Source: Gordius sp. MW1 (taxonomy: Eukaryota > Nematomorpha > Gordioida > Gordea > Gordiidae). From it: a stretch of 64,000 bases of DNA. Shown piece by piece: positions 1 to 11,910 of the stretch (position 1 is its first letter; each line of letters opens with the position of its first letter). The DNA is taken from NCBI GenBank assembly GCA_964036665.1, contig OZ038533.1:7462413-7526412 (forward strand). The letters are read 5' to 3'. A model generated the notes under the pieces. That model was not told the DNA's origin, searched no databases, and worked only from the letters and a program-made list of their open reading frames with translations. The translations under genes were made by a program, and so were the position numbers.

Positions 1-60
1 TGAATTTTTTTTGTCATTCAAGGGGGGGGGGGCTGCTCCTCCCCCCTGGCTACGCCCATG
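1..60. mobile_element. G-run MITE, right end only
   Basis: A G-run/C-run block ends in ctggctacgcccatg. This is the same terminal motif (catgggcgtagccag in reverse) found at many places in the window (30.2, 46.2, 49.7, 61.6 kb). The left part lies outside the window. No coding potential. Confidence 0.5.
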
Positions 61-1370
61 AGTGGCGTAGTTCGAACGCGAATGAGGGGGCTAAGGGTAA
101 CCGGCCTTTATTATTATTCTTAATTTTCAATCCATTAATTAAATTTACCCATTTCCCTAATTTTACAAGTTTTCACATTTAAAAGAAATTCACCCATCAT
201 AGATAGTTTGCCAAACCTAATAATACTACTTTTTAATATTAATGTCAATTTGTCAAGTTCACTAATGTCTTTGGCTACGTTTACTTAATTCATGACTTAT
301 TTTAAACTTAATATCAAGCATTTGTTAGGCCAAATATTTCAAAAGCGAATCAGTTTATTCTGCATGTATAAATAGAATATGATTTGGGTATAAAACACGA
401 CGGCCCCCAGTATCATTAATATTTTTTGTCTAAATAGGCAAAAATATAAAATTAAAAATATATAAATTAATAATTTTACCACGTTCATTTTAATTTCGGG
501 ATCTTCCTTATGGAATACCGTTTGGCTGGCCAACAAAATTTTATTAGTCCATACATTTTGAGCGAATGGCGAAGTGATTTGGTTTTGCGAAGATAATTCA
601 TAACTATTCATCAAAAATGTCAATGGCCATAGCACATAAATTAAGTTCATTTTAATCACACCGTGGTTTAATATTTTGACATTAATTTTCAAAATGCGCG
701 AGTGTTGGTTCTTTTATGATATAAATCGATCAGCAATGATTTAAATGCGCGTTTGTTCCCTTCTTCCCCACTAATCATAATATCCTAAATGCCAGTGCTT
801 TCCATGAACTAAAAATGATGGAAATCGTTAGATCCGATACGATTTCTATACACCTATCAATGCTATCCCTTTAATTTAAAGTCTTTAAATAATACTAGCC
901 GTTAGAGGTATTTTTTGTTAAACGATACCTGGCTAAGAAAAACTCTTAAATATGTTTTAATTTTAATAATTGTAGCTATTTAGTGATAAAAGACGCAATC
1001 GACCAATAAAACTTAAGTGTATAAAGCTATATTAAGTAAAATGATTCCAAGTTGCTTTTAAAAGCGACATTAGGTGAATTAGATGAGAATAAAATTATAT
1101 TAATTTATTTTACATAATAGAGTAGTTTGCGGCAAAGTCATAGTTTGTAATCAAAACCCCTGCTTAAACCTTTTCAAGAAGTGTTATGAGCATGGCCAGA
1201 ATTTAAATAATGGGCAACAAGTTATGTAATAAATAAGGGTGTGTTAAGATAACATTTTTTCAAATTAGTAAATTCGTTCTTTTTTAAATTACGTGGTGGG
1301 ATTGAGACTGTTGTCACTTTCCCCTCCAAGTCTTTCCAAAAAATGTAGGGCGCTTCTTTAACTTTATTAA
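61..1370. other. AT-rich intergenic sequence, no gene seen
   Basis: Only short open frames occur here, and none has a recognisable motif. I see no splice-linked exons, RNA gene or clear repeat. Confidence 0.4.
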
Positions 1371-1371
1371 T

Positions 1372-2640
1372 TGCTATGCAATTTATGGGCTCACTTTCCA
1401 TTTTCCGATGTCACGCCGAACGTGTCACTCACGCTCTTTCGTGTCACGCACCGAATGTCACGCTTTTCGTCGAGCGAATAAGCCATCCTAAGTACGATAC
1501 CCTGTGCTCCCCCCTACAAAGGCCTATGCCTCTACTAATGTTGGTCCGAATCCCGGGGACGCCAAATTTTTTTATTTTTTTTAAATTAATATATTGTTTT
1601 TTGTTAATACCATTGATAATATGACTATTTGGCCGTTCGCTGGCTGGTGACCAATGAAAAAATGACCATTGGCTAAAGTGTGAATCGAAATTTTTTTTCT
1701 CGTTTTTTTTTTGGCTAACATTGAAAATTATGCCCTGTGCCCCCCCCCCTACAAGAGCCGCCTCTAATGATATGGGTCCCTGTGCCCCCCCCCCCCACCC
1801 TATAAGGGCCTATGCATCTACTGATGTGGGTTCGAATCCCGGGGAGGCCAAATTTTTTTTTATTTTTTTTTAAATTAATATATTGTTTTTGTTAATACCA
1901 TTGATAATATGACTTTTTGGCCGTCCGCTGGCTGCTGACCAATAAAAAAATTGACCATTGGCCAAAGTGTGAATCGAAATTTTTGGTTCGTTTTTTTTGG
2001 CTAACATTGATAGTGCCCCCCCCCTACAAGAGCCTATGCCTCTACTGATATGAATCCCTGTGCCCCCCCCCACTAAGGCCTATGCCTCTAATGATATGGG
2101 TTCGAATCCCGGGAAGTCCAAATTTTTTTTATTTTTTTTGGACTCTTATGATTGTTCTTGTTAATACCATTGATAATATGGCTTTTTGGCCGTCCGCTGG
2201 CTGCTGACCATTAAAAATATGACCATTGGCCAAAGTGTGAATCGAAATTTTTTATCCCGTTTTTTTGACTCTTATGTATTTATATCCACTTTTACCGTGT
2301 CCTGGCTGCTGACCAATGAAAAAAATGACCATTGGCGAAAATGTAAATCGAAATTTTTTTCCGTTTTTTTTGACTCTTATGTATTTATATACCGTCCGCT
2401 GGCTGCTGACCAATGAAAAAAATGACCATTGGCCAAAGTGTGAATCGAAATTTTTTTTTCGTTTTTCTGGCTAACATTGATAATTACCCTGTGTCCTCCC
2501 CCCTATAAGAGCCTATACCTCTACTGATATGGGTCCCTGTGCCCCCCCCCCTACAAAGGCCTATGCGTATTTTTTTTGACTCTTATGTATTAGACCGTCT
2601 CTTGGTACTGACCAATGGAACAATTTAGCACCTGTAAATT
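1372..2640 (+). repeat. Cluster of tandem and partial SINE-like repeats
   Basis: At least five partial copies of one unit follow each other. Each has a head containing ggttcgaatcccggg (like a tRNA T-arm / pol III B box), a T-rich stretch, the phrase ttaataccattgataatatg, and a tail reading gctggctgctgaccaatga, then accattggcc and gaatcgaaat. C-runs separate some copies. Other copies lie at 19.4 kb (+) and 51.5-52.2 kb (-). The start gctatgcaatttatgggctc is shared with those copies. A tRNA-derived SINE is the best reading; the A box is not clear in every copy. Reading frames here are repeat artefacts. Confidence 0.6.
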
Positions 2641-3229
2641 TTTTGAGATATACTTACGATACCTGTGACATTTTTTTGAAGTGCGGTCAACAGGCAATAG
2701 CGGAGCTATTGCATGTCGCTGCTCGTTTAGTCGCAAGCCTTTTTTATTATTATCCATTAAGTTTTTTAATTTTATTACTGTATTATTAATAGCTATGCTA
2801 TTTTTAATTGTTACGCCTAAAATTGTATTATTGTTATTAAGTTTTATTAATTATTATATTGTTTGGGTTTTAAGTTATGGAATTTTTAATTGATTTTATA
2901 AGCCATCTTAGCAATTATCCCAATTTATATAATATGCCTATTCATTATGCTTAGTAATTTATGGGTTTTATGCTATTGCCTTGACGCTAAGATCATCCAA
3001 TCAATAAAGCCTTTCTACGCACGTGACAAGACACAATACGTACATTAACGTCTTAGGGTGCGTCTTAAAATACGATTTTGCATAGATGCAAAAAAAACGA
3101 ATACACTTAAAACGTTGATCCAAAGACATTACTTATTTTTGTCTATGCTAACTAAGGGCCCCAGTCAGTTCGAGTATGGAATAGTAAAGCCCTATTAGTA
3201 TACCTAAAATTTTTAACTATTTATATTAA
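2641..3229. other. AT-rich spacer, no gene seen
   Basis: Short open frames only. No convincing exon, RNA gene or intact repeat end was seen. Confidence 0.35.
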
Positions 3230-3692
3230 TTGAATTTTTTTATAAGTGGTGGCAGACAGAATAGCTTTACAAATTTAATAATATTTTTTTGAGTCTGCCC
3301 ATGTTATAGAAACTGTTATATTTAATAATTGGTAATTAACTTTATACAATTTAGTGAAGTAGTGTACAAGCGTAATAACAACAAGTAATTTCTTATTTAG
3401 TTTTATTAAGATATAGGTATTATAAAAACAAATATAAAACTATAGTAAAGTAGTGCGTAAACGATATTTACAACATATTCATAGAGTTTTAAAAAATGGT
3501 TCGCCATTTTAAATTTTTTAATTTTCTTCATATTATAATTGAAAAAAATTAGGGCAAAAATTTATATAATATAAAAATTAAAGTCGAGACATGCGAGATT
3601 TTCTACGACACGAGACGAGATCGAAATCTTAAAAGCACACCCAAGACAAGACGAGATTTTGCTTTCTAGATCGAGACGAGATCGAAACACTA
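3230..3692 (+). mobile_element. Old right half of a GAGAC-type hAT element
   Basis: The last 110 bp are degenerate gagac/gacgaga blocks ending in gagatcgaaacacta, the terminus seen in the intact copy at 62.8 kb. Upstream sequence (agtctgcccatgttatagaaa and similar) is a diverged version of the interior of that copy. The left end is not recognisable. Confidence 0.5.
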
Positions 3693-3719
3693 CCGATTTA
3701 TCCAGCATTAAAGTTCCTT

Positions 3720-4320
3720 ATATATAGCTCTGCCTCCTTTTGTCTGTCCTAGAACCTGAATCACCGCTTCCTTTATGTTCACAGTTAGCATTTTATAAAT
3801 ACCGTCTGTTTGAAATTCCATGATTTCGTTCATACCCGAGGCGATCTTTTACTACGTGGGCGTGTCCGCCCTCATAATTAGCTTTTCTTCCTATACTATT
3901 TTTTATTTCAAGGAACCGAAGTATATGTCTTACTCTGATTCCATACATCGAATTTAAGCAACATACGCACACATAAAGGTGAGGCCCCTTGATTTGCAAT
4001 CTTTACCCATATCAACCTGTCTTAACAACGCTTTACTTTTATCACCTTGTCCTTAAATGATTCGCTTAAAACGATACCGACCCCAGTTTTACGATTGGTT
4101 GACCTACTGTTGAATATATTGTATCCCTCTCCTAACTCCCGAGCTTTAGTTCCATTCCACCACGTCTATTGTAGGCAGGCGATGTGTAGCTTTCTTCTGT
4201 TTCGAATTTGTGCGACCTCAACGCTCTTTCCCGTCGACGTGCCCACATTTCAGCATGTTATTTGCTTTCTATCCACAACTAAACTCCTTAGCGCCTTCGT
4301 TGTGAAGTGGTAACTCTAGT
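3720..4320 (-). pseudogene. RTE-type LINE endonuclease fragment, antisense
   Basis: Read on the minus strand in broken frames, the segment gives phrases typical of the apurinic endonuclease part of RTE/CFDP2-like LINE polyproteins: a TGKSVE..IRNRRK stretch, then AxELGEGYN, GVGIVLSESFKDKV and a degenerate later part with DxLIxVK. Several frameshifts and stops break it, so it is a dead fragment. A second RTE piece, from the reverse-transcriptase half, lies at 25.5-27.4 kb on the other strand. Assignment is by remembered family pattern. Confidence 0.55.
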
Positions 4321-4707
4321 ATATGCTTTACATTGGCCGCGGGCTGGCCCGGCCCATGCAGACCTCTAATGTGAAAAATTTAATAACATATTAATCACAG
4401 ATTTTTATCCATAGCATGATTAAATATTATAAAATTTTGGGCTTAGAATGAGTTCTAATGGAATAGTAAATATTACTAAAATTTCGCAGTTAATCATCCT
4501 TTATGATGCGGTAATTATAAATTGGTTGTCAATCAGTTTCAATAATTAAACAAGTTAAGCTAAGGTGGTTCGAGATTTTTGAGCACCCGCCTAACGATTT
4601 CAAAAGTACAATAGAGTATTTAATGACACCGTAATAGATTCAATATTAAATAATGACTTTTCCAGAAGTTTTTATGCTTCAACTAATAGTACACCTCTCA
4701 ATATTTT

Positions 4708-5255
4708 TGTAAGAAAGTGATAAAAAGAATATGAAAGGTATCTCTTTAAATTAATTATTAATGTTAGAAAAGGTAAAAGAATTAAGTTTTAACAATTATC
4801 ATGATTAAGATTTAAGTTATCATGTTATTGGATATTTTACTTACCTTAACTTTAATTTATCTTTTAGGAATTTATTTCAATAATAATTAATCCCAAGTAA
4901 CCGCGCGAATTAGTGCAGCGAAATTATTTATATCTAAAATGAAAAGGAAAAAACTACATCTGTTCTATACGAACAAAGACAATAATTAACAAATAATAAC
5001 GCGCGTATGGATATTTACATGTATATCTACGCGTCTGTATATAGATCCGAGTTAAAATGCGTAAGAGCAATGGGGAGGGGGAGAGGGACTACGCGTATAC
5101 AGACTTTAATAAATATGCAAACTAAGATGAGGGGGGGGGGGTTTTTGTGTGAGTGTGCCATGATACAACATTCTCCACAAAGAGCATACATTTCCCGTAC
5201 TCTCTTGCAAGCGCAGCTGTGCTTTCTACTCATAATGTAGTCAGCGACTACAACA
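4708..5255 (-). repeat. LTR (left copy, 3' LTR if element is minus)
   Basis: 548 bp, TG...CA ends, nearly identical to 6639-7190. It contains a G-run of 10 near 5130 where the other copy has a longer run, the main difference between the two LTRs. High similarity suggests a fairly recent insertion. Confidence 0.75.
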
Positions 5256-6638
5256 CCATACCCTTCACGATAACCTCCACCGACCTGATCGTTAACTTCT
5301 AAGCCCTGTCGTCGAATTTGAGTTGTTGACCTCGATTTGTATTGAACATTACCAGGCTCGTTTTCCTGTTCGGTCTTGATTGGTCTTCTCGATTTAATTT
5401 CGTCGTTGACCGTAAAAATTGAAACGCAAACGCACCATACCCTTCAAGCTTCCTAGGGGGAGAGCGTTTTGGCCAGAGCATCTGAGCGTCGTTGGGTTCG
5501 GGATAGGATACTTCACCCCAATTGTTTCTTTGATTTTCCCCCATACGAACAAGACAGAAACATCTTCGTCACTCTAAGTCGTCCAGGCCGCTCCTCTATA
5601 AGAGCCGCTAGCCTCTCGACCAAAGCGTACGATATCTTCGGTAAATTATAGGTGACGTCGCTATACCACATATCAGCTATCGGCGCCGACATAGGCACCA
5701 GCGACATCACTAAGTGTAAAAAAACTGTCATCAGGCGTATCTCGCATAAATGCAACTCCGCCTACCATAATCACCTGGGAGCTATGAACTCCATAACGGT
5801 AACCTTGGACCTGACAACGATGGTATTAACTTCCCTTCGCACATGCGAGGTAATTAACTCCAACAAATTAATCAATCATGCGCACGGGCCATTTGCCCAC
5901 CCAGAAAACTCGACCTCATCAAACCTAATATAAAGGTGATAGGGCATAAAGCCAAAAAAACAGGTCATAACAGGCAATAAGCCTCCGAATTAATTAAACA
6001 CGTCCGTAGACGTCGCACCCGTAGGCGCCACACCCGAAAGTGTACCGACGATTTACGTCGAAAAACTAATTAATTCGCTTCTGGGTATACGTGCGCTCAT
6101 GCATATCCGAAACCTCGTTCACACGTTAAATAATAAACGTTAAATACCACCGCGTCGTCCACCAGCAGGTACCGACAGAATTTTCCAGAACTGCAATAGC
6201 GTTCTACAGCACCGGAATCACATACTCTCGGCGCTCTATTTCGCACTGTCAGATACCAGCTGATCAATCAAGGACAATGACGGATAGCGATTGACGGTCA
6301 CATGCGCGTCAATCATATTTAAAAAATATTAAATGAATTCCATGCGAAAAAAAAGCAAAAGCGAAAAATTTGAAGGAATAAAACATGCATTATAAAAAAT
6401 GATTACCTTCGCGCGATTCTATTGGGACTTAAGTACTAATTATAAAATTTCAAACTACCAAACTCATTTCATTAAATCACATATTACCCTAAAATTTACG
6501 TTTAAATTTAAATTTCAAAATACCAAACTCATTAACCATTATCATCTTTCTTATAAAAGTTTTAAGACATAATTTATTTACTTATTTTAGTATCAAACAT
6601 AAGATTAAAATTAAGTATCGGTTTCCCGCTATCACCAT

Positions 6639-7190
6639 TGTAAGAAAGTGATAAAAAGAATAAGATAAGTATCTCTTTAAATTAATTATTAATGTTAGAA
6701 AAGGTAAAAGAATTAAGTTTTAACAATTATCATGATTAAGATTTAAGTTATCATGTTATTGGATATTTTACTTACCTTAACTTTAATTTATCTTTTAGGA
6801 ATTTATTTCAATAATAATTAATCCCAAGTAACCGCGCGAATTAGTGCAGCGAAATTATTTATATCTAAAATGAAAAGGAAAAAACTACATCTGTTCTATA
6901 CGAACAAAGACAATAATTAACAAATAATAACGCGCGTATGGATATTTACATGTATATCTACGCGTCTGTATATAGATCCGAGTTAAAATGCGTAAGAGCA
7001 ATGGGGAGGGGGAGAGGGACTACGCGTATACAGACTTTAATAAATATGCAAACTAAGATGAGGGGGGGGGGGGGGGTTTTTGTGTGAGTGTGCCATGATA
7101 CAACATTCTCCACAAAGAGCATACATTTCCCGTACTCTCTTGCAAGCGCAGCTGTGCTTTCTACTCATAATGTAGTCAGCGACTACAACA
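6639..7190 (-). repeat. LTR (right copy, 5' LTR if element is minus)
   Basis: 552 bp, nearly identical to 4708-5255. It is followed directly by the ATTTT duplication and then by sequence that continues the outer hAT element. Confidence 0.75.
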
Positions 7191-7830
7191 ATTTTTAACC
7201 TTAATAAGATATTATGTGAATACATAGTTTTGTCATATTCACGTTTCACATTAAGATTGTGGCAAGTGCAATCAAATTCACTATAATTTCTATAATTGTT
7301 AGTACAAAATAAATACACGAACTTATACTGTATTCGATAAATAACTATTTAATGGCAAAGTTAGTTAAAATTGGAAGGTAATTATTTGAACTGTGTATTT
7401 GATCATAATGATTTTTGTCATCAATTTAAATACGTGCACTTTAATTTAAAGTTTAAAACCCAATATTATTTATCCTATAATAATGCTGCTTTTATTGTTA
7501 TTTTTACAACGTTTTAATATGTGCAACTAGCTATCAATCTGTAAATAGTATCATCATTAAAATTCGCACATTGTGGTTTATAACGCTATAGTAAACCTGC
7601 AATAAACACTATGGGCTATAATTGATGATGGTGATATTAATGGACCTAAATAGTGATGCGGAAAAACCGAGAAAAATCTCGGTCTCGTCTCGAAAAACCG
7701 AGACGAGACGAGACGAGACGAGAATTTTATAAATGGAGTCGAGATCGAGACGAGAATTTTGATGTCGAGAAGAGACGAGATTTTTTCGGCGAGATCTCGA
7801 CTTTTTATTGATTGTTAGATTTTAGTTAAT

Positions 7831-8015
7831 TGTAGAGAGGTAATTGGAGTGCGAAGTGCCTATGTTATTTACCGATGTGTTGTCAATCAAATTATCGTTA
7901 ATTGGTTATATGCGGATTGTATTATATACGTTGAATATACACGTTTTTACTCACTTTCTATTATTGTACCGCTTCGAAACCTGTCTGTAGAAAATAAAGA
8001 TCCCCAACTCCAATA
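7831..8015 (+). repeat. 5' LTR of gypsy element A
   Basis: 185 bp, TGTAGAGAGG...ACTCCAATA. It differs from the 3' LTR by small indels: the 3' copy has an extra caggggat and lacks attatatacgttgaat. The aataaagat near 7995 may be the polyadenylation signal. Confidence 0.85.
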
Positions 8016-8046
8016 GTGGCGACGTAAAGGATAAGCTTACGCGGGA

Positions 8047-8613
8047 ATGCAGAAATATAAAACAACGGCTAACATCGACGCTTTTATAACACAATTTGAG
8101 CTATTCCTAAGGAGCAATAAGACGGAGACAGATGAACAAAAAGCAGCTCTATTATTAACCAGCCTTGATGGGGAGGCATTCCAATTAATACTAGAGGATT
8201 ATAGACCGCAAGAGTTGACAGGAATTACATAAGAAGAAGCTAAAAATCGGTTAAAAAAATTATTCCAAAGGAATTCATGCGCGAGGGCAAAGAGGTATAA
8301 ATTCTCAAAGGTCCGACAAGGCCAGGGAGAGACGATAGACACGTACGCTAATAGACTCAAGGCCGGAGCTAACAGCTGCAACTTCGGAAACGAAGAATTG
8401 CAGAACAGAATCGTCGACCAATTCATTATAGGATTGCGCGATAGAAGCATACAGGCGAGACTGTTGGCAGAAAATGATATCACATGGAACCGCCTACGCG
8501 AGCTGGCGTTAACGGCCGAGACGATGCACGGGGGGTTAAGCACTTTGCAAGACGGGTCCGAAGAGGCGTGGAGCGTAGTGGCGGGACGAGAAGCGTGGCC
8601 TGGGCCGGTCTAA
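8047..8613 (+). pseudogene. gag-like frame of gypsy element A
   Basis: One frame runs from 8047 with an in-frame TAA at 8230 and a second stop at 8611. The predicted protein resembles retrotransposon capsid (gag) proteins: an FITQFELFLRSN start, then LLLTSLDGEAFQLI, a GETIDTYANRLK segment and a FIIGLRDRSIQARLL segment. No zinc knuckle is left. The protease follows in the same frame. The stops make this a pseudogene; whether one of them was a readthrough site cannot be told from here. Confidence 0.65.
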
Positions 8614-8619
8614 ATTTTC

Positions 8620-9399
8620 AGGTTAAAACATGCTTTAGATGAGTTAACTGTAGATATATATGTTAAAAACGAATTATTCCAATGCATCTTCGATACCGGC
8701 GCCACGGTATCGATAATACCGGCGCGAAGATGGGCGAAGGAGATCCCACGCAACAAAGAGCCCGTCCCGACAATGTACGCGTACGGCCACGAGGAAATAA
8801 AGATCGTAGCCAAGATGCAAGCTGATGTCCGAATGGGGGACATGGGAAAACAGCTGTCGTTATTGATAGCAGACGTAGCTGGGCCGCTGTTGTGTGGGAT
8901 CGATTGGATCCAAGAATTTGAGCCCGAAATTTGGCGACGAATTCGTTGGAACTCCAGAGCTGCGGCGGAACGGTTCGCGGTAAATTACGTAGAAAGACCG
9001 AAGATTTCCAAGTCCGCGATCCGGCACGTGATGAAGCAATGGGAGGGCCAGCTAAACGAATTTTCAAAAGCAGTCAAGGGAATAACGGTGGAAGTACCGT
9101 TAAAAGAGGGCATAGATCCCGTATTTATCCCCGCACGAAGGGTGCCGATGGCGTGGAAGAAAGAAGTAGAAGAAGAGCTGGACAAATGGGTCAGAGACAG
9201 GGTGATAGAACCGATCGATATCTCAAGATGGGCCAGTCCAGTGGTACCCGTGAAAAAAAGCGATGGGACTCTTCGATTATGTATTGATTACCGGTTTACT
9301 ATAAACAAATACGCTCAAGGATTGTTGTACCCTTTACCCAAAATCGACGATTTGTTAAATAAACTCGATAACGCGTGTTGTTTTCTAAGCTGGACCTAA
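8620..9399 (+). pseudogene. Protease and start of reverse transcriptase, gypsy A
   Basis: In the gag frame after the stop at 8611, an aspartyl protease motif DTGATVSIIP is visible at about 8694-8723, with LLCGIDWI (flap/C-terminal part) near 8890. The N-terminal RT region follows (PARRVP, VIEPIDISRWASPVVPV, GTLRLCIDYR). The frame closes at 9397-9399 after a frameshift near 9380; RT continues in another frame. Confidence 0.75.
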
Positions 9400-10502
9400 C
9401 GAAAGCGTACTTACAACTCGAAATAGGTGCAGAAACGAGCCAACGATTGACTATCTCCACACACAAGGGCCTATTTAAAGTTAACCGAATGCCTTTTGGC
9501 TTAAATTGCGCCGCGGCGATTTTCCAAAAAACAATGGATCAGATATTAGGAGGCATGGAGGGGGGTAACGGTATACATTGATGATATACTAATCGCGGGG
9601 GAAACGGAAGAAATCCACAACGAGCGGTTACTCAAAGTACTAGAAACGTTACAAAAATGGGGTTTCGTGCCAAACATTTCCAAGAGCATCTTGTGGGCGA
9701 AGGAAGTAACATTTTTGGGATATGTAATAAGTAACAAGGGAATTCAAATCAACGACAATAAAGCCGAACTGGTCAAGCAGTGGAAAAATTTAACAAACAA
9801 AAATGAAATAAAATCGTTCCTGGGGTTAACAGCATATTTTTCAAAGTTTATTAAGGACTACGCCAAAATCGTGCACCCGATTCAGAAACTCATGAAAAAA
9901 AACGTGCTGTACTACTGGGGTGGAGAACAACAAGACGCATTCGAAGCCATCAAGTCCGCGCTTACTAAAGCCCCCGTACTGGCATACTTTAATGGAGATT
10001 GGGAGACTGGCCTGGTCGTAGACGCCTCTGGTACAGGGTTAGGGGCCATCTTACAGCAACAAGCACCAGGGGAGAATTGGAGAGTGGTGGCCTATGCTTC
10101 AAGAGCATTAAACGATAGCGAAAGCCGGTATTCGACGATCGAACGAGAGGCCCTTGCGGTGATTTATGGACTAAAAAAGTTCAATGAATATATACAAAAG
10201 GACGAAGCGTTTTAATCTTGACGGATCATAGACCCCTAGTATATATATTCGATCAGAGCAAAAGGGGCAAGGAACAATGGTCACCACGTTTAACTAGGTG
10301 GGCGCTCTTGGTATCAGGCTACACGACCAAGTTTGTGTACAACAAGGGATCCGAAAACGCGGCAGATTTCTTGTCTAGAAAACCGAACGAAAACGCGTAC
10401 CAGGTTAGCGAGGAAATGCCAGAAGACTCGACGAATCCGTTTAAATCATTGGACGTAGTACATACCTTGGACGGGCCGGGGCTGAGACAATTAAAAGAGT
10501 GA
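9375..10502 (+). pseudogene. Reverse transcriptase and RNase H, gypsy A, frameshifted
   Basis: RT continues from 9375 (FSKLDLTKAYLQL, then FKVNRMPFGL). The catalytic box YIDD is at about 9574-9585 and lies across another shift. 9667-10215 carries the thumb and start of RNase H (FLGLTAYFSKFI, LVVDASGTGLGAIL, REALAVIYGL). The frame shifts again near 10210, and RNase H ends in 10218-10502 (TDHRPLVYIF, NKGSENAADFLSRK). At least three frameshifts, so non-functional. Confidence 0.78.
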
Positions 10503-10523
10503 ATTAGAGGTAAACAAAACACA

Positions 10524-11573
10524 ATGGTCGCGTATGGGCTAAAACGCTCCTACGAAAAACACCTGCCAAAGTTACACGAAGCCAAAAGCATAATATTTTA
10601 CAAAGGACGACGAATATTAATTCCGGCTAAGTTACGAGGAGCGGTACTCCAAAGATTACATAGGGGCCACGTGGGTATCAAGCGGATGCAAGAAGTGGCG
10701 GGGCAGTGTATATGGTAGCCTACTCTCGACGATGACTTATTGAGCGTAGCGAAAGGGTGCCGAAATTGCAATTACACTGCCGCGGCGGCGAAGAAGGCAC
10801 CGTTGATAGAGTGTCAACCTAGCCATAAACCGTGGGTTCAAGTACATATCGATATCATTGGTCCTCTCAAGGGTAAGTTATACCTGATGATGGTGGACAA
10901 TAGCTCGAAATGGGTAGAAGTGTTTAAATTAGAAGACACCACAGCGACCACCATTATAAAAAAAACTTGCCGAAACGTTTGCTAGATTTGGAAATCCGCC
11001 ATGGTTAAAATCAGATAACGGCCCGCATTTCAAAGGGCAGGGCAGGAATTACAGATTTTTTGCAAGATGAGAGGGATTAATCAGCGATGGACAGCTCCTT
11101 CCCATCCTGCGTCTAACGGTCTGGCAGAAAGATATGTACGATTAATTAAAGAAGCCATTATTAGAAACGAGTCGGAAGTAGGGCTAAGTAGATTTTTAGA
11201 AAACTACAGATCTACAAAACACCCCACAACCAATAAAAGCCAAGCAGAGGTGATGCTAAAAAGGCGTATGCGAACCAAATGGGAGGTATTGAGGGAAACC
11301 GTACCACAACAATGGGTAGAGATCGGGAACCCGCAGATGTTCAACGTAGGAGACTTGGTTTGGGTACGTATGTTTTTAGGACCAAGCAAATGGGTAGAAG
11401 GCACGATAAAAGCCAAGCACGGTAGTCGGTCCTACGATGTATGGGCACAGGGAAGAAAACACCACCGACACGTGGATCAAGTAAGGAAACCTTGGATTGG
11501 ACCACACTGGGACAAGAGAACGGGCGGCCGCAAAGGACATCATCAGAAAGGGAAGCGGGAACAAGTGCTATAA
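10524..11573 (+). pseudogene. Integrase, gypsy A, broken
   Basis: The N-terminal zinc-binding region is present (LHRGHVGIKRM, later CRNC), with a stop near 10717. The core follows: HIDIIGPL (first Asp), a broken stretch at 10985-11067 containing SDNGPHFKGQ (second Asp), then SNGLAERYVRLIKEA (Glu). The C-terminal part has GDLVWVR and a chromo-like HVDQVRKPW. The DDE triad can be traced across three frames, but no intact enzyme is left. A lysine/arginine- and proline-rich tail runs to about 11730. Confidence 0.75.
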
Positions 11574-11733
11574 GGGAACAAATGCAAAACCAGTCAAGAA
11601 CGCCCAGAGAAGAACCTAGAAGTGAACAAATTCAAAAACAGACAGGAACGCCTAGAGAAGAACCTAGATACCCGCAGCGTAGGCGGAAACCGCCAGCATT
11701 CCTTAAGGATTTTGTCTGTGAAAAGGGGGGAAC

Positions 11734-11910
11734 TGTAGAGAGGTAATTGGAGTGTGAAGTGCCTCAGGGGATATGTTATTTACCGATGTGTTGTCAATCA
11801 AATTATCGTTAATTGGTTATATGCGGATTGTATTCACGTTTTTACTCACTTTCTATTATTGTACCGCTTCGAAACCTGTCTGTAGAAAATAAAGATCCCC
11901 AACTCCAATA
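11734..11910 (+). repeat. 3' LTR of gypsy element A
   Basis: 177 bp, same ends as the 5' LTR, directly after the polypurine tract and directly before the TTAAT target duplication. Confidence 0.85.

Larger units (their letters stand above)
4708..7190 (-). mobile_element. Non-autonomous LTR retrotransposon with 5-bp TSD
   Basis: Two near-identical direct repeats of about 550 bp (4708-5255 and 6639-7190) flank 1383 bp. Each LTR runs TGTAAG...CAACA on the + strand. The same 5 bp, ATTTT, occurs immediately left (4703-4707) and right (7191-7195), a target-site duplication. Minus orientation is likely: next to the right LTR the minus strand reads TGGTGATAGCGGG, a possible primer-binding site, and next to the left LTR it reads GTGAAGGGTATGG, a short polypurine tract. 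The interior has only short frames (81 and 80 codons on minus, 93 on plus) and no protease, RT or integrase motif. Confidence 0.75.
7831..11910 (+). mobile_element. Ty3/gypsy LTR retrotransposon, complete outline but dead
   Basis: LTRs are 7831-8015 and 11734-11910 (TGTAG...CAATA). A 5-bp target duplication TTAAT sits at 7826-7830 and 11911-11915. TGGCGACG directly after the 5' LTR is a likely primer-binding site (tRNA-Arg type). The polypurine tract AAAAGGGGGG is at 11721-11730. The internal order is gag, protease, RT, RNase H, integrase, as in Ty3/gypsy. In-frame stops and frameshifts break pol, so it cannot make a full protein now. It sits inside hAT copy 2 and is therefore younger than that copy. 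Confidence 0.88.

Noticed and set aside
5469..5933. Short frames inside the non-autonomous LTR element as real genes
   Set aside because: Overlapping frames on both strands, none with a recognisable motif.
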